NCBI GenBank assembly: GCA_936924635.1
Contig: CAKZHP010000087.1
Location: 1 to 24,229, forward strand
Direction: 5' to 3'
DNA from: an uncultured Propionibacteriaceae bacterium
GTDB taxonomy: Bacteria > Actinomycetota > Actinomycetes > Propionibacteriales > Propionibacteriaceae
Length of the DNA: 24,229 nucleotides
Under the pieces are notes generated by a model, which was not told the DNA's origin, did not search any database, and was given only the letters and a program-made list of their open reading frames with translations. Shown here piece by piece: positions 1 to 7,039 of the stretch (its first letter is position 1; each line of letters opens with the position of its first letter). A program made the position numbers and the translations under genes.

Positions 1-1
1 G

Positions 2-106
2 TCCGGGTCACCGGTGGCGCTCCCCGCCCCTGACCCGCGCCGCGATGGCTCCGGCGCGCCGCTGTCGCAGCCGGTAGCGGGGATCGGCACCCGCCAGCCG
101 GACTGA
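2..106 (+). CDS. possible C-terminal end of a gene cut by the window edge
   Basis: One forward frame is open from base 2 to a TGA at 104-106, giving 34 residues (SGSPVALPAP... ending GTRQPD). The piece is Pro/Ala/Gly-rich and shows no motif. It could be the disordered tail of a protein encoded further left, on the opposite strand to the VOC gene that ends at 123. One reverse frame is also open to the edge, so the assignment is weak. I do not recognise it. Confidence 0.25.
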   Translation, partial: SGSPVALPAPDPRRDGSGAPLSQPVAGIGTRQPD

Positions 107-122
107 CGCCCGGCCCACGGGG

Positions 123-581
123 CTATCGACGATCGTCGGTCGTGAAGCCTTCTTGCCGAGTGCGCTCGTGCCTGTCGAGGGTCTCCTGGAACACGGTGAT
201 GTGGAGGCCGGCGGGAGCGTCGAGCCGCGCGTTCATGGAGTGCCAGGGGGTGAGCACGGGCACGGCGATCACCCGTGCGCCTGCCGCGGCCAGGTCGTCG
301 ACGACGGCGGCTGCGTCGTCCACCTGGAAGGCGACCCGCAGCCCAGGCGTCTCCTCGGCAACGCCCTCGACGCGGTCGATGGTCACCTTGTGCGCGGGGC
401 TGGCGATCTCGAGCGTCGCGGCGCCTGCCTCCAGGATGGCCACCCGGTCGTCGCCACCCTCGGCGAAGGCCGCGAGCTCAGTCATGCCCAGCACGTCGCG
501 GTAGAACCGCACTGCGGCGTCGTAGTCGTCGGCCTCCACGACAAGGCGCAGCTGTCGGACTCGGGCACGCGGTGTCTCCAT
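123..581 (-). CDS. VOC-fold (glyoxalase/bleomycin-resistance superfamily) protein
   Basis: The 152-residue product has the usual size for a single-chain VOC protein. It begins with the typical first strand and helix (VRQLRLVVEADDYDAAVRFYRDVLGM), and a second repeat starts near residue 80 (LRVAFQVDDAAAVVDDLAAAGA). It ends with the usual closing strand (GLHITVFQE). VOC proteins include metal-dependent lyases, dioxygenases and drug-binding proteins. I cannot pick a substrate, and the metal ligands are not clear by eye. The start is the ATG at 579-581, with no evident Shine-Dalgarno sequence. The nearest -10-like hexamer is a poor GATGCT six bases upstream. A perfect 18-bp palindrome lies 15 bp upstream of the start, so the gene is probably under its own transcription factor. 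It is not obviously in an operon with the carbonic anhydrase gene, whose stop lies 147 bp upstream. Confidence 0.85.
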   Translation of the reverse strand: METPRARVRQLRLVVEADDYDAAVRFYRDVLGMTELAAFAEGGDDRVAILEAGAATLEIASPAHKVTIDRVEGVAEETPGLRVAFQVDDAAAVVDDLAAAGARVIAVPVLTPWHSMNARLDAPAGLHITVFQETLDRHERTRQEGFTTDDRR

Positions 582-596
582 GGCGCCAGCATCAGG

Positions 597-614
597 CCTG
601 ACACCGGTGTCAGG
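597..614. promoter_or_regulatory. perfect 18-bp palindrome, probable operator of the VOC gene
   Basis: CCTGACACCGGTGTCAGG reads identically on both strands. It sits 15 bp upstream of the ATG of the VOC gene, where a repressor or activator would act. A shorter palindrome, TCAGGCCTGA (592-601), overlaps its left edge. A further half-site resembling the right arm (TGTCAGGCGC, 642-651, compared with TGTCAGGTGC at 608-617) lies 34 bp away. The symmetry suggests a dimeric helix-turn-helix regulator. The regulator is not in the window and I cannot name its family. Confidence 0.6.
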
Positions 615-728
615 TGCAAGCCCAGGGGTGGGCGACGATGCTGTCAGGCGCGCTCGGACTGGTGGTCCACGAGAACGGCGTCACCGTCCGCGGCACGGCA
701 CAAGGCGCGCGACAGCGGACCCCGAGGG

Positions 729-1220
729 TCAGGCAACCTCGGTGAGCAGGCCGGTGTCGACGTCGTACATGAAGCCGCCGACCTTCGCGCGGCCGGCGAT
801 CATGGGGTTCTCCCGCAGCCTCGCCACGTCGCTGCGGAGCCGGCCCTGCTGGTCGGGGTCGGCGCCGATGGTCATCCCCGAGGCGTCGGCGCCGGTGGTG
901 GCCCGGATGCGCGCGGCGATCTCCTCGTCGGTGCCGCTGGCCATGGCGCACCGGGTGTGGCCGATGACGAGGATGCGGTTCACGCCCAGCAGGTGCACCC
1001 CCACCACGCAGCCGACCTCGGCGTCGGGGGTGACGTGGCCACCGGGCGTACGCAGGATCTTGGCCTCGCCCACGAACAGGCCCATCATGCCCAGCGGCTC
1101 CAGCCGGGAGTCCATGCACATCACCACGCACACCCCCGCGTACGCGATGCCGTCGAACCGGCCCGGCGAGGAGATGGCGTACCTCTTGTTGGCGGCCAGC
1201 AGGTCGTCGAAGTCACCCAT
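729..1220 (-). CDS. beta-class carbonic anhydrase
   Basis: This enzyme interconverts CO2 and bicarbonate in the cytoplasm. The 163-residue protein carries the beta-class zinc site: Cys35, Asp37 and Arg39 in CMDSRL, and His88 and Cys91 in HTRC. The Asp37/Arg39 dyad is the usual gate of the class. The compact size and the ending GGFMYDVDTGLLTEV resemble the M. tuberculosis Rv1284-type enzyme, which I recall as also about 163 residues. I chose the ATG at 1218-1220. An in-frame ATG at 1277 would add 19 atypical residues and overlap the end of parE. The ATG at 1220 also has a -10-like TAGGGT (1229-1234) eight bases upstream and no Shine-Dalgarno sequence, as in a leaderless transcript. It lies 49 bp downstream of parE on the same strand. 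Confidence 0.93.
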   Translation of the reverse strand: MGDFDDLLAANKRYAISSPGRFDGIAYAGVCVVMCMDSRLEPLGMMGLFVGEAKILRTPGGHVTPDAEVGCVVGVHLLGVNRILVIGHTRCAMASGTDEEIAARIRATTGADASGMTIGADPDQQGRLRSDVARLRENPMIAGRAKVGGFMYDVDTGLLTEVA

Positions 1221-1228
1221 GGCCGGTA

Positions 1229-1234
1229 ACCCTA
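1229..1234 (-). promoter_or_regulatory. -10 hexamer (TAGGGT) for the carbonic anhydrase gene
   Basis: TAGGGT on the reverse strand matches the actinobacterial TAnnnT -10 pattern and ends 8 nt before the ATG at 1220. Transcription would begin at or next to the start codon. No good -35 is visible. Confidence 0.45.
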
Positions 1235-1269
1235 GAGGCCGGGCGACGTCGGCGACACCCTCCCACCCC

Positions 1270-3363
1270 TCAGGCATCGATGCTCTCGGCGTCGAGCCGG
1301 TACGCCCCCTCGACGATGAACTCCTTGCGCGGGCCGACGTCGTTGCCCATCAGCCGCTCGAACGTCGACACGGCGGCCTCGGCGTCGTCGACGGTGAGGC
1401 GCCGCAGCGTCCGGTGCCGGGGCGACATGGTGGTGTCGGCGAGCTGGTCGGCGTCCATCTCGCCCAGCCCCTTGTAGCGCTGCGGCTCGGCGAACCGGAT
1501 GCCCTTCTTGGTCAGCTCGGCGGCCTTGCGCTGGTACTCGGGGTCTGAGTACGTGTACACGTAGCGCTCCTGACCCTTCTTGGGCTGCAGGATCTCGAAC
1601 CGGTGCAGCGGCGGCACGGCGGTGTAGACGCGGCCCGCCTCGACCATGGGCCGCATGTACTTGAAGAACAGGGTCGCCAGCAGGCACCGGATGTGGGCGC
1701 CGTCGGAGTCGGCGTCGGCCATGAAGATGACCTTGCCGTAGCGGGCCTGGTCGAGGTCGAAGGTGCGCCCCGAGCCAGCCCCCACGACCTGGATGATCGA
1801 GGCGCACTCCGCGTTCTTCAGCATGTCGGTGATCGAGGCGCGCTGGACGTTGAGGATCTTGCCCCGGATCGGCAGCAGCGCCTGGAACTCCGAGCTGCGG
1901 GCCAGCTTGGCCGTGCCCATGGCCGAGTCGCCCTCGACGATGAAGAGCTCGCTGCGGTCGACGTCGTTGGAGCGGCAGTCGGCGAGCTTCGGCGGCAGCG
2001 TGGAGGACTCCAGCGCGTTCTTGGCGCGCTGGGCCTCCTTGTGGCTGCGGGCGGCCACACGGGTACGGGCGGCGGCGACGACCTTCTCCATGAGCGCGCG
2101 TGCCTGGGGGCGTACGTTCGCCTTGCTGGAGGTGAGGTAGGCCGTCATCTCCGCCTCCACGACGCGAGCCACGATGCGCGAGACGGCCGGGGTGCCCAGC
2201 ACCTCCTTGGTCTGCCCCTCGAACTGCGGCTCCGCGAGCCGGACGGTCACCACAGCGGTGAGGCCCTCGAGGATGTCGTCCTTGAGCACCTCCTCCCCCG
2301 CCTTCATGATGCGGGTGCCCTCCAGCCCCTTGGCGAACGCCTTCACCAGGCCGCGCTCGAACCCCTGCACGTGGGTGCCGCCCTTGGGCGTGGCGATGAT
2401 GTTCACGAACGACTGCAGGGTGGTCTCGTAGTCGTTGCTCCACCGCAGCGCCACGTCCACGTCGAGGTCACGCTCTACGTCGGCCGGCGTCATCGCGCCG
2501 TTGTCGTCGAGCATCGGCACGGTCTCGGTGAACTTGTCCGAGCCCTGCAGGCGTACGACATCGGTGACCGGCTCGCCGCTGGCGAGGAAGTCGCAGAACT
2601 CCGCGATGCCGCCGTCGTGCTTGAAGACCTCGACCCGCTCCTCGTCGTGGCGCAGGTCCTTCACCGTCAGCTGCAGCCCCGGCACCATGAAGCTGGTCTG
2701 ACGGGCGCGGCTCAGCACCGGGTCGAGCTGCAGCTCGGCATCGGCGAGGAAGATCTGGCGGTCGGGCCAGTAGCGGACCCGGGTGCCGGTGGCACCGCGG
2801 GCGGCCCGGCCCACCTTGCGCAGCTCCCGGCCAGGGGTGAACGGGGCGTCGGGACCGTCGCCGTCGAAGACGCCCGGCACGCCGCGGCGGAAGGACATCG
2901 CCGAGGTGGTGCCCAAGCGGTCGATCTCCACGTCCAGGCGAGCCGAGAGCGCGTTCACCACGGAGGCGCCGACGCCGTGCAGACCACCGGCCGCGTTGTA
3001 CGAGCCGCCGCCGAACTTGCCGCCACCGTGCAGCTTCGTGAACACCACCTCGACGCCGGTGAGGCCGGTGCCGGGGTGGATGTCGACGGGGATGCCGCGG
3101 GCGTTGTCGGCCACGTACACCGACCCGTCGGCGCGCAGCTCGACCTCGATGCGGTCGCCGAAGCCGGCCAGTGCCTCGTCGACGCAGTTGTCGATGATCT
3201 CCCACAGGCAGTGCATGAGCCCCGAGGTGCCGTTCGACCCCACGTACATGCCGGGGCGCTTGCGCACGGCATCCATGCCCTCGAGCACCAGCAGGTGCCG
3301 GGCCTCGTAGTCCTGCCCGTGCGGCTGGGTCTTGGTGCGGGTCTTCGTCGCCTCGGTCGTCAC
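1270..3363 (-). CDS. parE: DNA topoisomerase IV subunit B (ParE-type, GyrB/ParE family)
   Basis: This is the ATPase subunit of a type IIA topoisomerase, 697 residues from the GTG at 3361-3363. The N-terminal GHKL ATPase domain shows EIIDN (Glu55, Asn59), DNARG (Asp86, Gly90) and GGLHGVGAS near 127-135. The C-terminal Toprim domain shows VEGDSAMGTAK (Glu477) and the DADSD metal triad (Asp550, 552, 554). The SAMGTAK variant fits the actinobacterial ParE branch better than housekeeping GyrB, which usually has SAGGSAK. No parC or gyrA is in the window. The frame stays open upstream, with alternative starts at 3444 and 3627. I prefer 3363 because the downstream sequence aligns with typical family N-termini and a TAGCCT -10 ends seven bases before it. 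There is no Shine-Dalgarno sequence. Confidence 0.93.
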   Translation of the reverse strand: MTTEATKTRTKTQPHGQDYEARHLLVLEGMDAVRKRPGMYVGSNGTSGLMHCLWEIIDNCVDEALAGFGDRIEVELRADGSVYVADNARGIPVDIHPGTGLTGVEVVFTKLHGGGKFGGGSYNAAGGLHGVGASVVNALSARLDVEIDRLGTTSAMSFRRGVPGVFDGDGPDAPFTPGRELRKVGRAARGATGTRVRYWPDRQIFLADAELQLDPVLSRARQTSFMVPGLQLTVKDLRHDEERVEVFKHDGGIAEFCDFLASGEPVTDVVRLQGSDKFTETVPMLDDNGAMTPADVERDLDVDVALRWSNDYETTLQSFVNIIATPKGGTHVQGFERGLVKAFAKGLEGTRIMKAGEEVLKDDILEGLTAVVTVRLAEPQFEGQTKEVLGTPAVSRIVARVVEAEMTAYLTSSKANVRPQARALMEKVVAAARTRVAARSHKEAQRAKNALESSTLPPKLADCRSNDVDRSELFIVEGDSAMGTAKLARSSEFQALLPIRGKILNVQRASITDMLKNAECASIIQVVGAGSGRTFDLDQARYGKVIFMADADSDGAHIRCLLATLFFKYMRPMVEAGRVYTAVPPLHRFEILQPKKGQERYVYTYSDPEYQRKAAELTKKGIRFAEPQRYKGLGEMDADQLADTTMSPRHRTLRRLTVDDAEAAVSTFERLMGNDVGPRKEFIVEGAYRLDAESIDA

Positions 3364-3370
3364 GCAGCGC

Positions 3371-3376
3371 AGGCTA
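3371..3376 (-). promoter_or_regulatory. -10 hexamer (TAGCCT) for parE
   Basis: TAGCCT on the reverse strand ends seven bases before the GTG start of parE at 3363, consistent with leaderless transcription. No clear -35 element is seen at the expected distance. Confidence 0.45.
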
Positions 3377-3459
3377 CCGGGGGCCTCCGACAACGCCCCG
3401 GCGGCGCGCGACAGCGTCCGCAGAGGTGGGTCGCTGCGGCTCATGCTGGGCCGGAGCGG

Positions 3460-3465
3460 TAGGAT
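3460..3465 (+). promoter_or_regulatory. candidate -10 (TAGGAT) for the DUF7455 gene
   Basis: TAGGAT in the context GCGGTAGGATTGAG matches the actinobacterial -10 pattern closely. Transcription from it would give a 5' leader of about 145 nt before the GTG at 3617. The -35 region is poor. A second, weaker candidate (TTAGAA, 3560-3565) lies nearer the gene. The parE/DUF7455 divergent region (3364-3616) holds no other gene that I can see. Confidence 0.35.
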
Positions 3466-3538
3466 TGAGCCTGGTCGACTCAACCCCAGAGGGACCCGCC
3501 TGGAACATCTCAGGTGGATAACGCGTTGACCGCCTGCC

Positions 3539-3557
3539 CCGATCCGCCCTGGATCGG
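3539..3557. repeat. 7-bp inverted repeat in the DUF7455 leader
   Basis: CCGATCC (3539-3545) and GGATCGG (3551-3557) are perfect inverted arms around a 5-nt spacer. They lie 60 bp upstream of the DUF7455 start and directly before the TTAGAAAT stretch. It could be an operator or a small hairpin in the mRNA leader. Confidence 0.4.
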
Positions 3558-3616
3558 TGTTAGAAATGAACCAACCCCCAGCACGACGCCTTACCACTGA
3601 GGGGAAGAGAGGGACT

Positions 3617-3811
3617 GTGACCACCACCCTGATCGACGACTCGCTGACCGCTGCCGACCGCTGCGACCGCTGCGGCGCGCAGGCCTACCTGCGAGTGACG
3701 CTCTCCGCCGGAGGCGAGCTGCTCTTCTGCGCCCACCACGCGAAGGCTCACTCCGACAAGCTGAAGCAGGTCGCGCTCGAGATCCACGACGAGACCGACC
3801 GCATCCACTGA
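3617..3811 (+). CDS. DUF7455 small zinc-finger-like protein
   Basis: This is a 64-residue protein with a CxxC pair (CDRCG, near residue 15) and a second cluster, FCAHHAKAH, near residue 40. Together they suggest one bound zinc ion in a treble-clef or ribbon-like fold. The family is small, actinobacterial and of unknown function. As I recall, a member (Rv2708c) lies between sigA and sigB in M. tuberculosis. Here it lies in the same neighbourhood, divergent from parE, which suggests a conserved housekeeping role, perhaps linked to transcription (inference). The start is the GTG at 3617, fixed by a good purine-rich ribosome binding site (GAAGAGAGGG, 3604-3613). The upstream extension to 3557 lacks such a site. 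A strong hairpin follows the stop. Confidence 0.88.
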   Translation: MTTTLIDDSLTAADRCDRCGAQAYLRVTLSAGGELLFCAHHAKAHSDKLKQVALEIHDETDRIH

Positions 3812-3829
3812 CGTCACCGACCCTGTGCA

Positions 3830-3859
3830 CGAGCCCCCGGCCACCCGGCCGGGGGCTCG
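3830..3859 (+). terminator. 13-bp hairpin terminator after the DUF7455 gene
   Basis: Arms 3830-3842 (CGAGCCCCCGGCC) and 3847-3859 (GGCCGGGGGCTCG) pair perfectly around a four-base loop, beginning 18 bases after the DUF7455 stop. The following T content is low, as is common for terminators in high-GC actinobacteria. Confidence 0.8.
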
Positions 3860-3929
3860 TCGCGTCTTGGGCAGCGAGGTGTCGCCGGGCCGCGTACGGC
3901 CTAGGCTCACGACCGAGGAGAGGACTGAC

Positions 3930-4784
3930 ATGGACAAGCGTAGGCTCGGCCGGATCGGCCACCTGACCAGCGTGCTGGTGTACGGGGCGGCGGCCCTCGG
4001 CGAGGCCACCCAGGAGCAGGCCGACGCCTCGCTGCGGCTGGCGCTGCACGCGGGCATCAACCACCTCGACACCGCGGCGTCGTACGGGCACGCCGAGCAG
4101 GTCATGGGCCCGGCCGTGGAGCGCGTGCGCGACCAGGTGTTCCTGGCCACCAAGACCACCCAGCGTACGGCTGAGGCGGCCTGGGCCGAGCTGCAGCGCT
4201 CGCTGGAGAACCTGCGCACGGACCACATCGACCTGTGGCAGGTGCACTCGTGCGGCAGCTTCGAGGAGCTCGACAAGGTGTTCGCGCCCGGCGGAGCCAT
4301 CGAGGCGTTCCTCCGGGCCCGCGAGGAGGGCCTGGTGAACCACCTGGGCATCACCGGCCACACGGAGCTGGCGCCCGCGGTGCACGCCGAGGCGCTGCGC
4401 CGCTACGACTTCGACTCGGTGCTGACGCCGCTGAACTACCACCTGTACACCGCCGACGCCGAGTTCGCCGACGCCTTCGACACCTTGTACGAGATGTGCG
4501 GGGCCCGCGACACCGCCCTGCGCACCATCAAGGCCGTGGCCCGCAGGCCGTGGCCCGCGCAGCAAGCGCTGACCACGTGGTACGAGCCGTTCACCGACGC
4601 CGCCGACGTCCGCGCCGCCATCTGGTGGGTGCTGGGCACGTTCCCGGAGATCGCCGGCATCCCCACGGCCGGCGACACCACGCTGCTGCCGGCGGCGATC
4701 TCCGCCGCGAACGACCCGATGGACCCGGCCGAGGCCGCCGACCACCTCGCGCAGATCACGGGCTACGCGTCGGTCTTCGCGTAG
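3930..4784 (+). CDS. aldo/keto reductase family oxidoreductase
   Basis: This is a 284-residue, probably NADPH-dependent, carbonyl reductase with a TIM-barrel fold. The four catalytic residues are in place and in order: Asp47 and Tyr52 (HLDTAASYGHAEQVMG), Lys75 (FLATKT) and His106 (LWQVHS). The C-terminal part is shorter and less canonical than in classic AKRs, with an Ala-rich tail (about 245-284) in place of the usual nucleotide-phosphate loop (KS..R..N). Cofactor preference is therefore uncertain, and I cannot name the substrate. The start is the ATG at 3930, with a strong ribosome binding site (GAGGAGAGG, 3915-3923). The preceding terminator and the 57-bp gap before gdhA indicate an independent transcription unit. 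Confidence 0.88.
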   Translation: MDKRRLGRIGHLTSVLVYGAAALGEATQEQADASLRLALHAGINHLDTAASYGHAEQVMGPAVERVRDQVFLATKTTQRTAEAAWAELQRSLENLRTDHIDLWQVHSCGSFEELDKVFAPGGAIEAFLRAREEGLVNHLGITGHTELAPAVHAEALRRYDFDSVLTPLNYHLYTADAEFADAFDTLYEMCGARDTALRTIKAVARRPWPAQQALTTWYEPFTDAADVRAAIWWVLGTFPEIAGIPTAGDTTLLPAAISAANDPMDPAEAADHLAQITGYASVFA

Positions 4785-4828
4785 CCGCCCAGGATGTGGG
4801 TGGCGATCGTCTCGTCATGCGGGATGTG

Positions 4829-4834
4829 TACATT
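4829..4834 (+). promoter_or_regulatory. -10 hexamer (TACATT) for gdhA
   Basis: TACATT ends seven bases before the ATG of gdhA at 4842, so the transcript probably starts at the start codon. It overlaps a TGTACA palindrome (4827-4832). No Shine-Dalgarno sequence is present and no clear -35 is seen. Confidence 0.5.
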
Positions 4835-4841
4835 CCCACCC

Positions 4842-6191
4842 ATGGACAGCGCCCTGCACCCTGACTTCCAGCCCATGTACGAGACGGTCCTGGCCCGCAA
4901 CCCCGGCGAGCCGGAGTTCCACCAGGCCGTCTTCGAGGTGATGCAGTCCCTCGCGCCGCTGGCCGACCACCCCGACTACACCGCGTGGTCGATCCTCAAG
5001 CGCGTGTGCGAGCCGGAGCGCCAGATCATCTTCCGGGTGCCGTGGGTGAGCGACCAGGGCACGGTCGAGATCAACCGGGGCTTCCGGGTCGAGTTCAACT
5101 CCGCCCTGGGCCCGTACAAGGGCGGCCTGCGCTTCCACCCCAGCGTGAACCTGTCGATCATCAAGTTCCTGGGCTTCGAGCAGATCTTCAAGAACTCCCT
5201 CACCGGCATGCCGATCGGCGGCGGCAAGGGCGGCTCCGACTTCGACCCGAAGGGCAAGTCCGACGGCGAGATCATGCGGTTCTGCCAGTCGTTCATGACC
5301 GAGCTCTACCGTCACCTCGGTGAGTACACCGACGTCCCCGCCGGCGACATCGGCGTCGGCGGCCGGGAGATCGGCTTCCTGTTCGGCCAGTACAAGCGGA
5401 TCACGAACCGGTACGAGTCCGGCGTGCTGACCGGCAAGGGCACCACCTGGGGCGGCTCCCTGGTGCGCACCGAGGCCACCGGCTACGGCACCGTCTTCTT
5501 CGCCCAGGCCATGATGAAGGAGGCCGGGGAGTCCTTCGACGGCAAGACGGTCCTCGTCTCCGGCTCCGGCAACGTGGCGATCTACGCCGTCGAGAAGGCC
5601 CAGCAGCTCGGCGCCAAGGTCATCGCGGTCTCCGACTCCTCGGGCTACCTCGTCGACGAGAACGGCATCAGCCTCGAGGTGCTCAAGGACGTCAAGGAGG
5701 TCAAGCGGGGCCGCATCGCCGACTACGTCGAGGCCGTGGGCGGCAGCGCGCGCGTGGTCACCGACGGGTCGATCTGGGACGTGCCCTGCGACATCGCGCT
5801 CCCCTGCGCCACCCAGAACGAGCTCGACGAGGACCACGCCGCCACGCTGGTCAAGAACGGCGTCCGCCTGGTCGCCGAGGGTGCCAACATGCCGACCACG
5901 CCGAAGGGCATCGAGGTCTTCAAGGCCGCCGGCACCTTGTACGCACCGGGCAAGGCCAGCAACGCCGGCGGCGTCGCGACCAGCGCCTTGGAGATGCAGC
6001 AGAACGCCTCTCGCGACGCGTGGAGCTTCGAGACCGCCGAGGCGCGGCTGGAGCAGATCATGAACGACATCCACGACCGCTGCGTGGAGCACGCCGAGAC
6101 GTACGGCCACCCGGGCGACTACGTCGTCGGCGCCAACCTCGCCGGCTACATCAAGGTCGCCGACGCCATGGTGGCGATGGGCGTCATCTGA
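4842..6191 (+). CDS. gdhA: NADP-specific glutamate dehydrogenase
   Basis: This cytoplasmic enzyme reductively aminates 2-oxoglutarate to glutamate. The product has 449 residues, close to the 447 of E. coli GdhA. The glutamate-binding segment GPYKGGLRFHPSVN has Lys93. The glycine-rich motif PIGGGKGGSDFDPKGKS has the catalytic Lys129, and PAGDIGVGGREIG has an Asp near residue 169. The Rossmann motif SGSGNVA begins the nucleotide domain. The DFDPKGKS signature and the length point to the hexameric NADP-dependent class. The start is the ATG at 4842. An in-frame extension to 4794 (MWVAIVSSCG...) does not resemble the family and would cross the promoter. The upstream sequence lacks a ribosome binding site but has a well-placed -10. 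A hairpin follows the stop. Confidence 0.96.
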   Translation: MDSALHPDFQPMYETVLARNPGEPEFHQAVFEVMQSLAPLADHPDYTAWSILKRVCEPERQIIFRVPWVSDQGTVEINRGFRVEFNSALGPYKGGLRFHPSVNLSIIKFLGFEQIFKNSLTGMPIGGGKGGSDFDPKGKSDGEIMRFCQSFMTELYRHLGEYTDVPAGDIGVGGREIGFLFGQYKRITNRYESGVLTGKGTTWGGSLVRTEATGYGTVFFAQAMMKEAGESFDGKTVLVSGSGNVAIYAVEKAQQLGAKVIAVSDSSGYLVDENGISLEVLKDVKEVKRGRIADYVEAVGGSARVVTDGSIWDVPCDIALPCATQNELDEDHAATLVKNGVRLVAEGANMPTTPKGIEVFKAAGTLYAPGKASNAGGVATSALEMQQNASRDAWSFETAEARLEQIMNDIHDRCVEHAETYGHPGDYVVGANLAGYIKVADAMVAMGVI

Positions 6192-6210
6192 GCCTCACCC
6201 TGTACGCCTC

Positions 6211-6243
6211 CGGCGGCGGTCACGTCTTCCGTGGCCGCCGCTG
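6211..6243. terminator. bidirectional hairpin terminator between gdhA and the lipoprotein gene
   Basis: Arms 6211-6224 and 6230-6243 pair over 14 positions, with two G/T wobbles, around a 5-base loop (TCTTC). It lies 20 bases after the gdhA stop and 14 bases after the stop of the convergent lipoprotein gene, so it can serve both. Confidence 0.75.
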
Positions 6244-6256
6244 GCGTCTTGGGCTG

Positions 6257-6952
6257 TCACTGGCGCCAGGTGATGCGGTCCCCGAAGTCGGCCGGCGCGT
6301 ACACGATGCCGCCCCACTGCAGGTCGGGGTTCTCGTGGCGGATTCCGATCCAGCCCACGTTGCAGGAGCCCGGAGCCAGCCGGGTCTCGCGGTAGGAGGG
6401 CGACCAGGCCCAGTCACGCGGGAACGTCGAGACCGGCACCGCCTTGTACGAGGTCTGTGGCCCCTCACCGTCGCGGACCAGGAACGACCACGGGTCGGTG
6501 CTCACCCGCGTGGTGCCATCGCCGGCGGCCCCCGCGTGCGGCTTCCGGTAGCAGACCTCGATGCGGAACCCGATGCTGATGTGGTCCTGCCCGAAGGCGA
6601 ACCGCTGCACGGTGACGTCGAAGTACGTCAGCCGCGCGGTCTGCCCGATGCCCAGCGTCATCGTCTGCGGCGACCCCGGGCGTGACTCTCCCGCCTGCGC
6701 CGTCGTGGTGACGGTGACGGTGGCCGTCGGGGGGCTCGCAGGCGTCGACGGCTCGGCCGGAGATGCCGGTGCCGGCGACGAAGGAGCGACGGTCGTGGCG
6801 GTCGCGCTCGACGATGCCGGCGCCTCGAGCGACGCCGTCGGCGCCGGCACGACGGACGACGACGCGGCGGAGGGGGCGGCACCGGGAGCCGCCGTGGTGC
6901 AGGAAGAGAGCAGCAGGACGGCGGGCAGCCCCAGCACCGCCAGGGAACGCAT
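6257..6952 (-). CDS. secreted lipoprotein of unknown function
   Basis: The 231-residue product begins with a lipoprotein signal peptide (MRSLAVLGLPAVLLLSSC). Cys18 in the LSSC lipobox would be lipidated and anchor the protein to the outer face of the membrane. Residues of about 19-95 form a Ser/Thr/Ala/Pro-rich linker. The remaining 135 residues form a globular beta-rich domain (LTYFDVTVQRFAFGQ, ISIGFRIEVCYRK, CNVGWIGI) reminiscent of DUF4352-like immunoglobulin folds, but I cannot assign it firmly. An in-frame GTG two codons upstream (6956-6958) has CAGGAT six bases before it and may be the true, leaderless start. The gene lies 87 bp downstream of the DUF3152 gene on the same strand and shares its linker composition, so the two may be co-expressed envelope proteins (inference). 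Confidence 0.8.
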   Translation of the reverse strand: MRSLAVLGLPAVLLLSSCTTAAPGAAPSAASSSVVPAPTASLEAPASSSATATTVAPSSPAPASPAEPSTPASPPTATVTVTTTAQAGESRPGSPQTMTLGIGQTARLTYFDVTVQRFAFGQDHISIGFRIEVCYRKPHAGAAGDGTTRVSTDPWSFLVRDGEGPQTSYKAVPVSTFPRDWAWSPSYRETRLAPGSCNVGWIGIRHENPDLQWGGIVYAPADFGDRITWRQ

Positions 6953-7039
6953 GGTCACCGGCCCATCCTGGCCCACGGCAGCACCCCTCACCGTCATTGG
7001 GCGCGCAGGACCGTCCGTGGCGCGCCGGTGGCCGAGCCG

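Noticed and set aside
638..745. 35-codon forward ORF in the VOC/carbonic anhydrase gap
   Set aside because: It has no ribosome site and no recognisable motif, and it runs into the end of the carbonic anhydrase gene on the other strand.
610..1131. Long open frame overlapping the carbonic anhydrase gene on the same strand
   Set aside because: Its Arg/Gly/His-rich product has no family features. It is a GC-driven shadow frame of a gene with clear zinc ligands.
1603..3462. 619-codon forward frame antisense to parE
   Set aside because: The Val/Gly/His/Leu-rich composition is typical of antisense frames in high-GC DNA. parE on the other strand is unmistakable.
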